Counted from the first letter of the stretch, positions 25,150 to 33,766 are shown. The stretch: 35,478 nt of DNA from Candidatus Obscuribacter sp. (GCA_016718315.1 JADKDV010000006.1:1-35478); one strand, 5' to 3'. The notes: generated by a model not told the origin, from the sequence alone. Made by a program: numbers and translations.

Positions 25150-25467
25150 TTATAAGTGCTTGGCAGGGGGATGGGGCTTTGATTTTTTTACTACAGACTG
25201 AGATTGAATCAGCTGAATGTCATTAAGAGCCTGTCGATACAGTACTTGCTTTATGTAAGTCTGATAGGGTACCCCTATTGATTCAGCCACCTTCTTGATC
25301 AGATTTAGAGGTTCTTTTTGCCACCTAAAATTAACTCTTGTTTGCTCAATCTCTGAGTCTGCAAGAGCGGTCAATTTGCTGACTTTGGCATCGATCTCAT
25401 CCGAAAGTGAAATGTCCTCGAGTTCTTCGATTACGAAGTTGCCTCTTCTTGATTTGCGCTTTTGCAT
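25150..25467 (-). CDS. CopG-like ribbon-helix-helix protein, probable antitoxin
   Basis: Start ATG 25467 (MQKRKSRRGNF) has AGGA eight bases upstream; the TTG at 25491 in the same frame is less likely. After an acidic stretch (EELEDISLSDEIDA) comes a basic ribbon-helix-helix-like end: RVNFRWQKEPLNLIKKVAES, then IGVPYQTYIKQVLYRQALND, the K-x-A-x-x-x-G-v-P-Y-Q-T-l-I-K-Q pattern of RHH antitoxins. Its ribosome site overlaps the stop codon of a small broken gene upstream (25472-25696), the usual toxin-antitoxin layout. DNA binding and autoregulation follow from the family, not seen. Confidence 0.6.
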   Translation of the reverse strand: MQKRKSRRGNFVIEELEDISLSDEIDAKVSKLTALADSEIEQTRVNFRWQKEPLNLIKKVAESIGVPYQTYIKQVLYRQALNDIQLIQSQSVVKKSKPHPPAKHL

Positions 25468-25471
25468 GAGG

Positions 25472-25696
25472 TTATCCTGAATATTTGTCAAAACACGATA
25501 CTATCATCACGACCTTTGATTCTTCGTCTATCCAAAACCACATATGCCCTCGTTTTCATAAAGCGTTTCCCAGACTTCTTGTGATTTTAGCCAAGTAGTT
25601 TTTCCACTAAAGAAGATGAAAATTGTGTCGTCTGGTTCTTTGAGATGCCTAACATAGATGTAGCAGATCTGGTTTATCCGGCTCGTACTTGAACAC
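25472..25696 (-). pseudogene. Broken small gene upstream of the CopG-like protein, possible toxin
   Basis: Three frames must be joined. From GTG 25696: FKYEPDKPDL, then, in the next frame, YIYVRHLKEPDDTIFIFFSG, KTTWLKSQEVWETLYENEG, then, in another frame, MWFWIDEESKVVMIVSCFDK and YSG with a TAA at 25472-25474. The pieces run in one direction and give a single compact protein of about 75 residues with a strand-rich end. The stop codon overlaps the ribosome site of the CopG-like gene. I cannot assign a toxin family. Indels lie near 25648 and 25552. Confidence 0.4.
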
Positions 25697-25716
25697 GAAA
25701 GAAATGCCTTTTACTC

Positions 25717-26010
25717 TCAGCCTTTTGTATTTTCTGTTTCGCTGTGCTCAGGTCCCGATAGTCGCTCCATTTGTCTCTCAATAATCAGTGCATTGCTTTG
25801 CTGCCGCAGTCCGTGGGCGATTACTAGTAAGGATTGCAATTGTGAGAGTGACATATCCGAGAGATGATGCCGATTTAGAGTGCGCGAATTGGCTAGTTGA
25901 ATTGCCGCATCGTACTTGCCATCGGGATGGAGGATCAAAAAAAGCAAGCACATCCCAAAGTTACCGCTAGCGCTGAGCGGCAAAATGCAGTGGGATGAAA
26001 GAGCGCCCAA
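25717..26010 (-). CDS. Small protein related to the neighbouring membrane protein
   Basis: A 97-residue reading with a hydrophobic start (FGMCLLFLILHP) and a helical C-terminus, DMSLSQLQSLLVIAHGLRQQ then SNALIIERQMERL. That helix matches the C-terminus of the next gene (DMTIKELRQLKRLAGDLLET, HNAKVIQAQIES) in spacing of L, A, N and Q, so the two look like relatives or one broken pair. The start is uncertain: TTG 26010 or ATG 25953 (MCLLFLILHPDGK). No family known. It sits 36 bases after its neighbour on the same strand. Confidence 0.45.
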   Translation of the reverse strand: MGALSSHCILPLSASGNFGMCLLFLILHPDGKYDAAIQLANSRTLNRHHLSDMSLSQLQSLLVIAHGLRQQSNALIIERQMERLSGPEHSETENTKG

Positions 26011-26046
26011 TGTAGTAGCGATAATTGGAGAAAGTGTGGCTTGCTA

Positions 26047-26640
26047 TCAGTCATCGGCTTGGCGCTCCAGGTGTGCCACACGGCTCTGCTCAAGTGATAC
26101 CGAATATGTTTCGATCGTCTCGATCAGTCTTTGTTTAGATTCTATTTGCGCTTGAATAACTTTGGCGTTATGTGTTTCAAGTAAATCACCAGCCAACCGT
26201 TTGAGCTGTCTTAACTCCTTGATTGTCATATCCTCAAGCTTATCGCCTGTGAGAAATGCATCAGTGGCGAGTCGCATGTTGTCCTCAAGTCTGCGCTCAG
26301 AGTTTGCCAAAATGAAGCTCAGATACGGTAAGGCAAAAGCTGCCAGCCAGTAGGGTGGCTCGCTGGCAAATGTGGCAGTGCTTATTGCGGCTGTTGAGAA
26401 TAAAGTCCAAAGGACGAAGATCCAGACCATAGTGGCAATAGGAGAGTGCTTTTGCAAGAATTGCAGTTTTGTTTTGCGTCCACAAGTACATTCACCAGTC
26501 GAGCAAATGTAGGCGTGGCTGATGCTTAAGAGCACTATCAGAACAAAGAAAATTCCAATTTTTTCGAGAATTTCTAGCCCCAAAAACGCAAGACTATCAA
26601 GTTGATAAAAGCTAGAAAAGTGAAGAGAATGGTGTTGCAA
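26047..26640 (-). CDS. Unknown membrane protein with C-terminal helical tail
   Basis: A 197-residue protein with about three membrane helices: IGIFFVLIVLLSISHAYI, TMVWIFVLWTLFSTAAISTA and WLAAFALPYLSFILA. Between the first two lies a Cys/Lys-rich loop (CSTGECTCGRKTKL) with a C-x5-C-x-C pattern that could bind metal, though nothing proves it. After the last helix comes a charged helical tail (DMTIKELRQLKRLAGDLLET) shared with the downstream small gene. No named family. It is transcribed away from the UspA-like gene. Confidence 0.55.
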   Translation of the reverse strand: MQHHSLHFSSFYQLDSLAFLGLEILEKIGIFFVLIVLLSISHAYICSTGECTCGRKTKLQFLQKHSPIATMVWIFVLWTLFSTAAISTATFASEPPYWLAAFALPYLSFILANSERRLEDNMRLATDAFLTGDKLEDMTIKELRQLKRLAGDLLETHNAKVIQAQIESKQRLIETIETYSVSLEQSRVAHLERQADD

Positions 26641-26772
26641 AAATTGGACGTGTGAAAAATCAACCAGTGTAAGCGCTGGTTTAGTTCTTCTGATTCCAGT
26701 ACAGACCTGTGCATGTTTGTGTTATGCCCTCGGCGTCTGTGTGCATCCCCTGTGCACCCAAAATTGTAAAAC

Positions 26773-26799
26773 TGGTAACCTTTCTTACACTAGTTACCA
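26773..26799. promoter_or_regulatory. Inverted repeat in the divergent region upstream of the UspA-like gene
   Basis: TGGTAAC (26773-26779) and GTTACCA (26793-26799) are a perfect inverted pair, 13 bases apart, in the 340-base gap between the minus-strand membrane gene and the UspA-like gene. The half-site core TAGTTAC here also appears at about 28350 beside the hxlR-like gene. An operator is plausible. No other gene is seen in this gap. Confidence 0.4.
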
Positions 26800-26978
26800 T
26801 ATTAAACCATCACTGGGATTGATACGCTCTTAAACTCCGCCAGCTACGATGCAGACAGGTTGGTGCGACCAGTTGTTTGCGCAGGCTCTTAATATGCTGC
26901 TCGCAACGCTGACAGTTAGTTGTTCTTCCGGTGTCCCTGTTTGCTGGCCTTGCCAGAAATTTTCTTGAGGTGATTACC

Positions 26979-27830
26979 ATGGACGGCGCTTCGTTTCTTT
27001 TGCCCATAGACGGCTCTGAGGAGTCCTTGTCTGCTGCGCAATTTGCCTGGGAGTTAGCGGCAAAGAGTGGCGCTAAGGTCTCAGCTCAGCATGTTGTAGA
27101 TACCACAGCTATCTGGCGCTTCCTCAAGTATGACCGCGCTGGGTTTGTCGGCAGTGGTGTTTACATCGATGCGCGCGAGCAGATAGCGACCTCAATGCGC
27201 TCAGTTGCTGAGTCACTGATGTTGTCCTATAACACGCAGAGTGCGGAGCGACCGATAGTCGGGGAGTCCTTTATTGACGAGGGTGATCCTGCCGCGGCAA
27301 TCGCTGCCAGAGCCACTGAGCACGACCTGGTCATTGTGGGATGCCACTCCCGGCGTTATGCTCCCCGTCGTCAGCGCCTATATGAAAAACTCGCTGCTAT
27401 CTGCCCTTGTCCTGTGTTGGTTGTGCGCAAAGTCCCCCATAGCTGGTCGCGCATGCAAGTCATGGTCACTGATGATATCGCCAAAGCTGAGAGCTACTCC
27501 AGCATCTATCAAATTGGTACATTGCTTGGCTTGCCTACTGAGGTCTACCTTGATGTCGAAGGCGCTGATGTAGATACTGACAGAGTCACGCTCGGCGGCT
27601 GGTCGCCTTGCTTTGGTGTGCGCTCAGTGGAGCATGCCAATTTTAAGGATATGATCACTAGCGCCCCGTATGACGCGCTCTTAGCTGTATCAGCTGAATG
27701 TGTCTCCGGTCAATATGCAGCTCAGTATAGAGCCCGTATCAGAGCATTCCTTGACCAGTCCGATTGCCGTGCACTTTTGCTGTGGCGCAGCCCAACATCA
27801 TCACATTTGATTCAGAGATTGGTCAGTTAG
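26979..27830 (+). CDS. UspA-like universal stress protein, tandem fold
   Basis: Start ATG 26979 (MDGASFLLPIDGSEESLSAA) with GAGG ten bases upstream. The first half (residues 1-150) is a UspA domain: SFLLPIDGSEES, a long helix, SAQHVVDTTAIWRF, and the final strand pair DLVIVGCHSRRY and CPVLVVRK. The ATP-binding stretch G-x2-G-x9-G-S/T of nucleotide-binding members is not present in GCHSRRYAPRRQRLYEKL, so it may not bind ATP. The second half (VMVTDDIAKAESYS to RALLLWRS) keeps a degenerate copy of the same fold. It converges with the HxlR gene at a gap of about 27 bases. Confidence 0.8.
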   Translation: MDGASFLLPIDGSEESLSAAQFAWELAAKSGAKVSAQHVVDTTAIWRFLKYDRAGFVGSGVYIDAREQIATSMRSVAESLMLSYNTQSAERPIVGESFIDEGDPAAAIAARATEHDLVIVGCHSRRYAPRRQRLYEKLAAICPCPVLVVRKVPHSWSRMQVMVTDDIAKAESYSSIYQIGTLLGLPTEVYLDVEGADVDTDRVTLGGWSPCFGVRSVEHANFKDMITSAPYDALLAVSAECVSGQYAAQYRARIRAFLDQSDCRALLLWRSPTSSHLIQRLVS

Positions 27831-27845
27831 CTTTGACACAGGATG

Positions 27846-27873
27846 GACCGATCATCCCTAGGGATGATTGGTC
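27846..27873. terminator. 13-bp near-perfect inverted repeat between convergent genes
   Basis: GACCGATCATCCC (27846-27858) and GGGATGATTGGTC (27861-27873) pair at 12 of 13 positions around a TA turn, with CCCTAGGG at the centre. It lies between the ends of the UspA-like and HxlR-like genes and overlaps the latter's stop codon. No T run follows, so a bidirectional terminator is inferred from symmetry and place. Confidence 0.5.
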
Positions 27874-28304
27874 GCCGCTTCACTTGATCTGTCGAGGCGG
27901 GTTCGGAGGGGTGGAGGCACACGCCTCTCCGGACAGTCCGTGTCAGCTTCGCTACATCCTTGTAAGGGGCATTTGCAGCTCACTGCGGACATCTCCGCTG
28001 CCATCTCTTTGATTTCACTCATGATGACAAAGAGTCTGCGCCCGCGCTCTGTGATTGTATGCTCCACATGGGGCAGCTTTTCGTCATAGACTTTGCGCGA
28101 AATCATGCCGGCGCTTTGCAAGGCTTTGATGCGCTCTTGCAGGGTCTTCATGCTCAGACCCGGTATGACGCGCAAGAAGCGTCTAGTACGCACTGGACCT
28201 AGCGCTAGCTCCCGCAAAATCTGCACTGTCCACTTGGCGCTCATAAGGTCTAAAAGAGGCACAATTGGGCAGGATTGGTCGGTATCGGTAGTTAGGTTTT
28301 GCAT
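27858..28304 (-). CDS. HxlR-family winged-helix regulator with a Cys-rich tail
   Basis: Start ATG 28304. The core is clear: CPIVPLLDLMSAKWTVQILR (the C-p-v-x3-LdliggKWt-lIL opening), LALGPVRTRRFLRVIPGLSM, TLQERIKALQSAGMISRKVY (recognition helix and wing) and HVEHTITERGRRL. The first Cys of this family can sense thiol or carbonyl stress. After residue 108 the protein adds an unusual C-terminal stretch, SCKCPLQGCSEADTDCP, with four Cys (C-x-C-x4-C-x6-C), and a basic tail; most HxlR proteins stop near residue 110. Redox or metal sensing is a reasonable guess. A palindrome at 28334-28347 lies 30 bases upstream. Confidence 0.85.
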   Translation of the reverse strand: MQNLTTDTDQSCPIVPLLDLMSAKWTVQILRELALGPVRTRRFLRVIPGLSMKTLQERIKALQSAGMISRKVYDEKLPHVEHTITERGRRLFVIMSEIKEMAAEMSAVSCKCPLQGCSEADTDCPERRVPPPLRTRLDRSSEAATNHP

Positions 28305-28333
28305 AGTTTTTTACAGACGATAAGGAATGCCGA

Positions 28334-28347
28334 TCCTAATTTTAGGA
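28334..28347. promoter_or_regulatory. Palindrome upstream of the HxlR-like gene
   Basis: TCCTAA (28334-28339), TT, TTAGGA (28342-28347): a 6-bp perfect inverted pair, 30-43 bases upstream of the HxlR start. The surrounding TAGTTACTTAC is AT-rich and resembles part of the repeat upstream of the UspA-like gene. It is a plausible operator for self-control. Confidence 0.45.
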
Positions 28348-28390
28348 CTTAGTTACTTACGTCGTATCAACCAAAGAGCTGATTGTCTAA

Positions 28391-29758
28391 TCAAGTGCTC
28401 GGTGTATGAGCGTGCTCGTTTTGTGCCATACCAAGACGTTTTTCCATTTGTTCCAGAGTAATGCCTTTGGTCTCTGGAAAAATAAACAGCACAACAAGAA
28501 ACTGTGCCACCATCATCAGTGCAAAAAAGTAAAACGGCATCGAGCCTGATTGAGCCGCCAGCATGGGAAACGTGCCTGAGATGAGGGCGTTCATGATCCA
28601 GTGGGTGGAGCAGCCCAGGCTTTGACCTTTTGCGCGTACCTGGGTGGGGAAAATCTCGCTGATATAGACCCAGATTACAGCCCCCTGCGAAAAAGCAAAG
28701 AAGCCAATATACGCTACGAGAAACCAGACAAGTGACTCCATGTTTTTGTGCATTTGCATGATCACAGCCACACCAGCCAGGCAGATACTCATGCCGACAG
28801 AGCCTATTAGCAGCAACTGTTTGCGCCCTAATTTGTCAATCACTGCCATGGCAATGAGAGTAAAGAGCAAATTGGTGGCGCCGATAATCACTGCCTGAAA
28901 GCCGCTACTGACCTTGCTATAACCAGCCAGTGCAAAAATATCATTGAGATAGTAAAGGATGGCGTTGATGCCGGTCAGTTGGTTGAAGGCACCAGTGGCG
29001 ATGGCGAGGAAAATCGGGAACTTGTATCTTGGTGTGAATAACTTGGCTGCTTGAGCTGCTTTTGCTTCGTCGATTGATACGATGATTTCTTGCAGCTCTG
29101 CCTCGGCGTCTCCAATAGATGTTTTGGTAAGCACCTCGCGTGCCTCTTGCTCCAGTCCCTTTGCCACCAACCAGCGAGGACTGCGTGGTATACCAAAGAG
29201 CATGATCAAAAACAAAAGCGCTGGTATACCCGATACACCCAGCTGCCAGCGCCACTCTGTCGAGCCCTGGATAGCGAGTCCTATTAGGTAGTTGCTAAAG
29301 TACGCCAGCAAAATACCGACTACGATATTGATTTGAAACAGCCCGACCAGCCGTCCGCGCCATTTGGCGGGGGCAAGCTCGGCGATGTAGAGCGGACCTA
29401 GCACGGATGAGCCGCCTATACCGAGACCTCCGAGAAATCTAAAAAATATGAGTGAGGGTAAATCCCAGGCAAAGGCGCAGCCAATTGCTGATAGCACATA
29501 TGCTAGAGCGGTGATGCGCAATGTCTCGCGCGCTCCCAAGCGCTCACCTATGACTCCGGCTGTAAGCGCACTGATGACTGTGCCCCAGAGCGCGCTTGCT
29601 GCAGTCATACCGAGCCAAAATGGTGTCAGTGTAAATGTCTGTGTAAGAGAGTGAGTGGCGCCAGAGATGACTGCGGTATCAAAGCCAAACAGCAAGCCGC
29701 CGAGCGCGCCGACCAGTGAGCACCGGAGCAAATAGCCATTAAACTTGCCTGCTGTCAT
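28391..29758 (-). CDS. Sugar porter family MFS transporter
   Basis: A 455-residue protein with about 12 membrane helices. Sugar porter signatures are present: GALGGLLFGFDTAVISGA in helix 1, the D/G-E-R-x-G-x-R-type loop (GERLGARETLRI) between helices 2 and 3, AKWRGRLVGLFQ, FNQLTGINAILYY in helix 7 (Q and N for sugar), DKLGRKQLLLIG and PETKG near the end. The family contains XylE- and GalP-like proton symporters for hexoses or pentoses; the sugar is not certain. The HxlR-like gene lies 86 bases downstream on the same strand, with its own possible promoter palindrome. Length and frame are normal. Confidence 0.92.
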   Translation of the reverse strand: MTAGKFNGYLLRCSLVGALGGLLFGFDTAVISGATHSLTQTFTLTPFWLGMTAASALWGTVISALTAGVIGERLGARETLRITALAYVLSAIGCAFAWDLPSLIFFRFLGGLGIGGSSVLGPLYIAELAPAKWRGRLVGLFQINIVVGILLAYFSNYLIGLAIQGSTEWRWQLGVSGIPALLFLIMLFGIPRSPRWLVAKGLEQEAREVLTKTSIGDAEAELQEIIVSIDEAKAAQAAKLFTPRYKFPIFLAIATGAFNQLTGINAILYYLNDIFALAGYSKVSSGFQAVIIGATNLLFTLIAMAVIDKLGRKQLLLIGSVGMSICLAGVAVIMQMHKNMESLVWFLVAYIGFFAFSQGAVIWVYISEIFPTQVRAKGQSLGCSTHWIMNALISGTFPMLAAQSGSMPFYFFALMMVAQFLVVLFIFPETKGITLEQMEKRLGMAQNEHAHTPST

Positions 29759-29880
29759 GTGTGCCTCTTGCCGGGTGACTTTTGGGGGCGCTAAAGTGTC
29801 ATACTATACTAGCTTGCATGGATGTTTAGTCTGCAGTAGCTGGAATTTTGTCCTTTTGGATAGTGGGGATTGCTATTTAA

Positions 29881-30216
29881 ATGACCAGAGCGCTTAGATT
29901 TGCCGTTTATATCATCGCTGGCCTCTGTGCTCTCTCGGCTCTGGGATATTTTTACTACGATGGCTATGTGCGCTTTCCCACGCTGGAGGACCGGGCTGGG
30001 TTTGTGAAAAAGCTGGCAGAAAATGAACAGAGCTGGGCTCGTTATAAGCTGGAGCGCATGGATAATAAAGATCCTCGGTATCATCAGTGCACGGCAATCG
30101 GTCCCATTGAAGTCGGTGCCGTGAAATACAAGCATCCAGTTTTAGGTGTCATTTTGGTGAGGTGCCGGCTCGGATTGAGCTTGATGCGGATGGCTACAAA
30201 AAATTGCGCAAATTAG
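29881..30216 (+). CDS. Membrane-anchored BamE-like protein, N-terminal fragment
   Basis: One membrane helix (residues 5-25; LRFAVYIIAGLCALSALGYF) then a soluble part beginning YYDGYVRFPTLEDRAGFVKK. After VLGVILV the frame is lost; the correct line is VPARIELDADGYKKLRKLAC in the frame of 30162-30758, so one base is missing near 30160. The full protein is about 290 residues, anchored in the inner membrane with its bulk outside. It is divergent from the sugar transporter across a gap of about 120 bases. Function unknown. Confidence 0.5.
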   Translation: MTRALRFAVYIIAGLCALSALGYFYYDGYVRFPTLEDRAGFVKKLAENEQSWARYKLERMDNKDPRYHQCTAIGPIEVGAVKYKHPVLGVILVRCRLGLSLMRMATKNCAN

Positions 30217-30758
30217 CCTGCACAAGTGATGTTGGAGCAAAGATGTATGCCAACTATCACGTTGCTGAATTGGCTGCGGCTAATGGGTTTTGCCAATACG
30301 TTTGCGGCAAGTCGCAGAATGAAGTTAGAGAATTGCTTGGTGCACCTGATTACTCTGCCGACGATATACCTTTATGGGAGCCGCTCAAGCCAGGAATCGA
30401 ACGTTGGGTCTATAACCTCGGATTGGAGCCAATCTCAGTAAAACTGTTTTTTGAAAAAGGTCTTTGCACTAGAGGCGAAATCTGTGGGCGCGCTGAGATG
30501 ATGGACCTTGCTCAATGGCTGATTTACAGGATAACCAAAACGTCCATCGGAAAGAGTGTTAATGTGATTGTGGCTAAGAATGGCACACCCTATCAGATTG
30601 AAGATAGTTGTAATAGGCAAATTAAACAGCATTTGGACGATGAAACCATGTTCTATTTTGTCTCTGCTAGACGCCAACTTGAGGTCGAAATCCGACATGG
30701 TTTGGGTGACTATACGGCCGTCTGCTCGAATTCAATTTCAAAAATGCTCGATGAATGA
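30162..30758 (+). CDS. Membrane-anchored BamE-like protein, C-terminal fragment
   Basis: The formal start is internal; translation should enter from the 29881 piece. The middle reads CGKSQNEVRELLGAPDYSAD, the G-k-s-x-x-e-V-x-x-l-LG-x-P turn of BamE/SmpA folds, then W-Y-N-L-G and KLFFEKGLC for the following strands, as in the small gene at 13160. The rest (LIYRITKTSIGKSVNVIVAK, ETMFYFVSARRQL) is unassigned. Its end overlaps the convergent minus-strand gene by 49 bases. Two BamE-like proteins in one window may be related. Confidence 0.5.
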   Translation: MPARIELDADGYKKLRKLACTSDVGAKMYANYHVAELAAANGFCQYVCGKSQNEVRELLGAPDYSADDIPLWEPLKPGIERWVYNLGLEPISVKLFFEKGLCTRGEICGRAEMMDLAQWLIYRITKTSIGKSVNVIVAKNGTPYQIEDSCNRQIKQHLDDETMFYFVSARRQLEVEIRHGLGDYTAVCSNSISKMLDE

Positions 30759-31176
30759 GATAGCCAGCTGTCGGCGCTGTAATTTTCATTTGCAAGACAG
30801 GATACTATCTTTCGTGGACTTCTCAAGGCAATTAGAGTGTCCACAATCCGTGAGCTTAACTGCTCGCGAATAGTTGCAACAAAGTATTTTTTGTCAGCGC
30901 CTGTTGCTACTTTCATACTTCCGACTAGTGCTTCGCCGTTTTTGCCAGTCAGAATGATCACTTTTTCGTCGCGGGTGTCGACTATCTCAAGATTGTCACC
31001 CAATTTTTTGTTGTCTTTTTGGTCAATAGTCTTAAACAGGCGACTGGCATCAGAGGGGGACATGCTCTGCAATTCGCCTTGCATTGCTTGGAGTGCCTTT
31101 AAACTATCGCCCTTATCCAACAAGCCAACGATGTTATCTGCTTTTGCGGAAATCGGGTCTACTTTTGCCTCGCCAT
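30710..31176 (-). CDS. Unknown small protein, probably with a frameshift near its start
   Basis: A strong AAGGAG lies eight bases before ATG 31176, which reads MARQK and then a stop; adding one base gives VDPISAKADNIVGLLDKGDS, the body of a longer frame (in-frame TTG at 31222). Residues run ALQAMQGELQSMSPSDASRL, FKTIDQKDNKKLGDNLEIVD and EKVIILTGKNGEALVGSMKV, a helix then a strand pair. The last 30 residues (SCLANENYSADSWLSHSSS) overlap the opposite gene and may be out of frame. No signal peptide and no known family. Confidence 0.4.
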
Positions 31177-31675
31177 GGTGTGTCTCCTTAGAAAAAATCA
31201 GTGCCTTCGCCGATGACAGCAATATAAAGGAGGTTTGTGACAGATTTGGGGCGTGATGGGACTCTTTCGCTGATTTCTATCGCCTGCGCAAACGGTTCTG
31301 CTGACATCCCGGGCTTGCATTAGCTTCGCTACCCCTGAAGCTGCGCGAGCATAATATGGCGTTCATTCCCTTCTTAAAAGCCTTGAGCCCTATTACTCCA
31401 ATACTTTAGTTTCCCGCTATCAAGACTTATTTACTTACAACTAGAGCAACCCATCAGCTAATCAAATCACGCGCCGCCCCCGCCCTCATCGCCTGCACCA
31501 TGCCCACCGCCATGGATAGACGGGCTCGATTTGAGTTGTAAATAGCTGCAATCTCTGGAAGTAAGCCAATACAAAGACGTTCTCAAGAAAAGTCATTCAA
31601 ACCAAGTAAGTTTTCAAGCGCTCGGTCGCCGCCTCAGCGGATATCGGGCATCAGTATCAGCCTTTAACCCAAGGT
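31177..31675. other. 499-base intergenic region
   Basis: I see no gene on either strand. AGCTTC near 31325 and GAAGCT near 31340 could form a small 6-bp hairpin without a T run. The second half is GC-richer near 31480 and ends with the start region of the CocE-like gene (AAGG, then ATG at 31676 and 31682). No repeat or RNA gene recognised. Confidence 0.45.
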
Positions 31676-33759
31676 ATGCGTATGAACCGTGTATCACACT
31701 CCCTCAAGCACACTCCCGCACCCAAGCGGCGGAAGTTCCGTGTCGAGAAGCGCTGGTTTGTCATGCCCGATGGCGTGCGACTGGCGTCAACCCTCTTTGT
31801 CCCTCGTCCTCGCAGTAAGGGTGAGACCTTCCCGGTCCTGCTCGAATATCTCCCTTATCGCAAGGACGACACTTTTTACATCGTCGACTACCCCTGTTTT
31901 AGCTACATCGCCCAGCTCGGTTTTATCGGCGTCAAGGTCGATATCCGCGGCACTGGTGCATCTGACGGCGAGATCCCGGAGCGGGAATACTCCGATCAGG
32001 AAATGCAGGACGGGGAAGAAGTAATCCGGCAGCTCAGCGCCATGACCAACTCCAATGGCAATGTGGGGATGTTTGGCGTCTCCTGGAGCGGCTTTAACTC
32101 ACTGCAGATGGCGATGCGCAGGCCGCCTGCTCTCAAGGCTATCCACGCCGTCCATGCCTCCGATGATTTGTTTAACGACGATGTGCACTACATCGACGGT
32201 AACCTGCATCTGGACCCCTACCACCTGTTTATCAACCACGAGCTTGGGCTGCCGCGCGCCTGACTACGAGTTGAGCGATGAGTATTTTGCCTCGCGCTTT
32301 GACCGCCGTCCCTGGACTTTTACCTATCTGGGCAAGCAGCTCGATGGTGAGTTTTGGCGGTCCAAATCTTTGCGCGCGAGGACTACAGTCGCATCGACAT
32401 CCCGGTCTACCTGCTTGGTGCGGCTGCTTGATGGCTACCGTTCCGCCACTGTGCGCATGTTCAAAAACCTCAAGGTGCCAGTGCGTTTGCGACATCGGTC
32501 CCTGGAATCACAGCTGTCCTGATGACGGCACTCCCGGTCCCAACTACGAGTGGGTGGAGCGCATGACTCAGTGGTTTGGACAGTACCTCAATGTGCCTGC
32601 CGGTGAAGATGCTGCTGAGATATCAGCTAAGGGCGCTGGTAAGGCACGTGCCGCATCTGCCAAGAAGCACAAGCCGACTCGTGAGTCGCTGGTCTATGTC
32701 CGTCATGGTCATGAGCCTGACAGCAAGATCGAGACTGTACCTGGCTACTGGCGCAAGGATGCGCTCCCTGCTCGTGGCACTGTCATCGAGACTGTTGCTC
32801 TGGCGCCTGCCTCTTGCCCGCGCAGTCTGGCTTACAAGGCCTTTGGCGGCACGGCGGCAGGCACATGGTGGGGTGATTTGACTGGTGAAATGGCTGGAGA
32901 TGATGCTGACTCGCTTGTGGTCGACAGCCCCGCACTGGAAAAGCCCAAGCAAATCATCGGCTCCCGAGGTCACTCTCACTGTCAAAAGCACGTCGCCGCG
33001 CGCCAAAGTGGACGGTGCGACTGGAGGACGTCTCGCCAACTGGTGCAGTGTCTCTTGTTACCGGTGCCCTGGTGCATCCGGCATTGCGCGATGGCAGGAT
33101 GAGTCCCGCCCAGCGCAGGTTGACCAGGAGTACGAGATCGAGGCAGTGTTGCATTTCACTACCTGGACCTTCCAGCCTGGGCACAAAATGCGCATCTCTG
33201 TCGCCAATGCCCAGGTGCCCATGACCTGGCCAGCGCCGATCACATGACGACGACGGTGGACTTTGGCAAGTCGACTCTGTCACTGCCTGTGGTGCCGCTC
33301 AATAAAAACAAGGTGGTCGGGCTGCCCAAGGTCGCTGACCGGATGTACTGCCGCGATGGTGAGTTTATCGATGTGCCGGGTGGTAAGCCCGATGCACAGG
33401 CCTATCAGCGTCGGGACTCGCGTACTGGCGCTCGCTCGCACGTGGTCAAAGCACGGTCGGCTTATCGCATCAGGGAGCGCAAGTTTTACACCAGTAATAC
33501 CAGCATCTGGACTGCCAACGACGCCACTCCCTGGGCGGCTCGTTATACCGGCATCGCCAGTACAACGGTGACAAAGCGCGGGCTTGCCTGGACTTTGACG
33601 ACGCGGCTCATTGTGCGCTCGGATCGCGACAATCTCTATGTCACGGTCACTCGCACACTGACCAAAACGGCAAGGTCGCTCGCAAACGCGCCTGGCATGA
33701 GACGATTCCGCGTCAGTTTAACTAGCGTTAGCTGGTTTGCAGTCTCTACATTCAGTTGA
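31676..33759 (+). pseudogene. CocE/NonD-type alpha/beta hydrolase, broken in many places
   Basis: A single gene of about 690 codons spread over three frames. Frame pieces in order: PDGVRLASTLFVPRP and PVLLEYLPYRKDDTF (31.7-31.9 kb), IGVKVDIRGTGASDGE, the nucleophile elbow GVSWSG with its Ser (32.08 kb), PDYELSDEYFASRFDRRPWT (32.26-32.31), SRIDIPVYLLG (32.38), DIGPWNHSCPDDGTPGPNYE (32.49-32.55) with the GPW-H region, then GKARAASAKKHKPTRESLVY, LHFTTWTFQPGHKMRISVAN (33.15-33.21), and the C-terminal jelly-roll end to 33759. These match the CocE/NonD ester and dipeptide hydrolase family. At least five frame changes are needed. GC-rich, with a strong terminator just after. Confidence 0.7.
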
Positions 33760-33766
33760 TTCGAAG

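Noticed and set aside
26979..27830. ATP-binding universal stress protein
   Set aside because: The G-x2-G-x9-G-S/T nucleotide motif is missing from the expected place, so I did not claim ATP binding.
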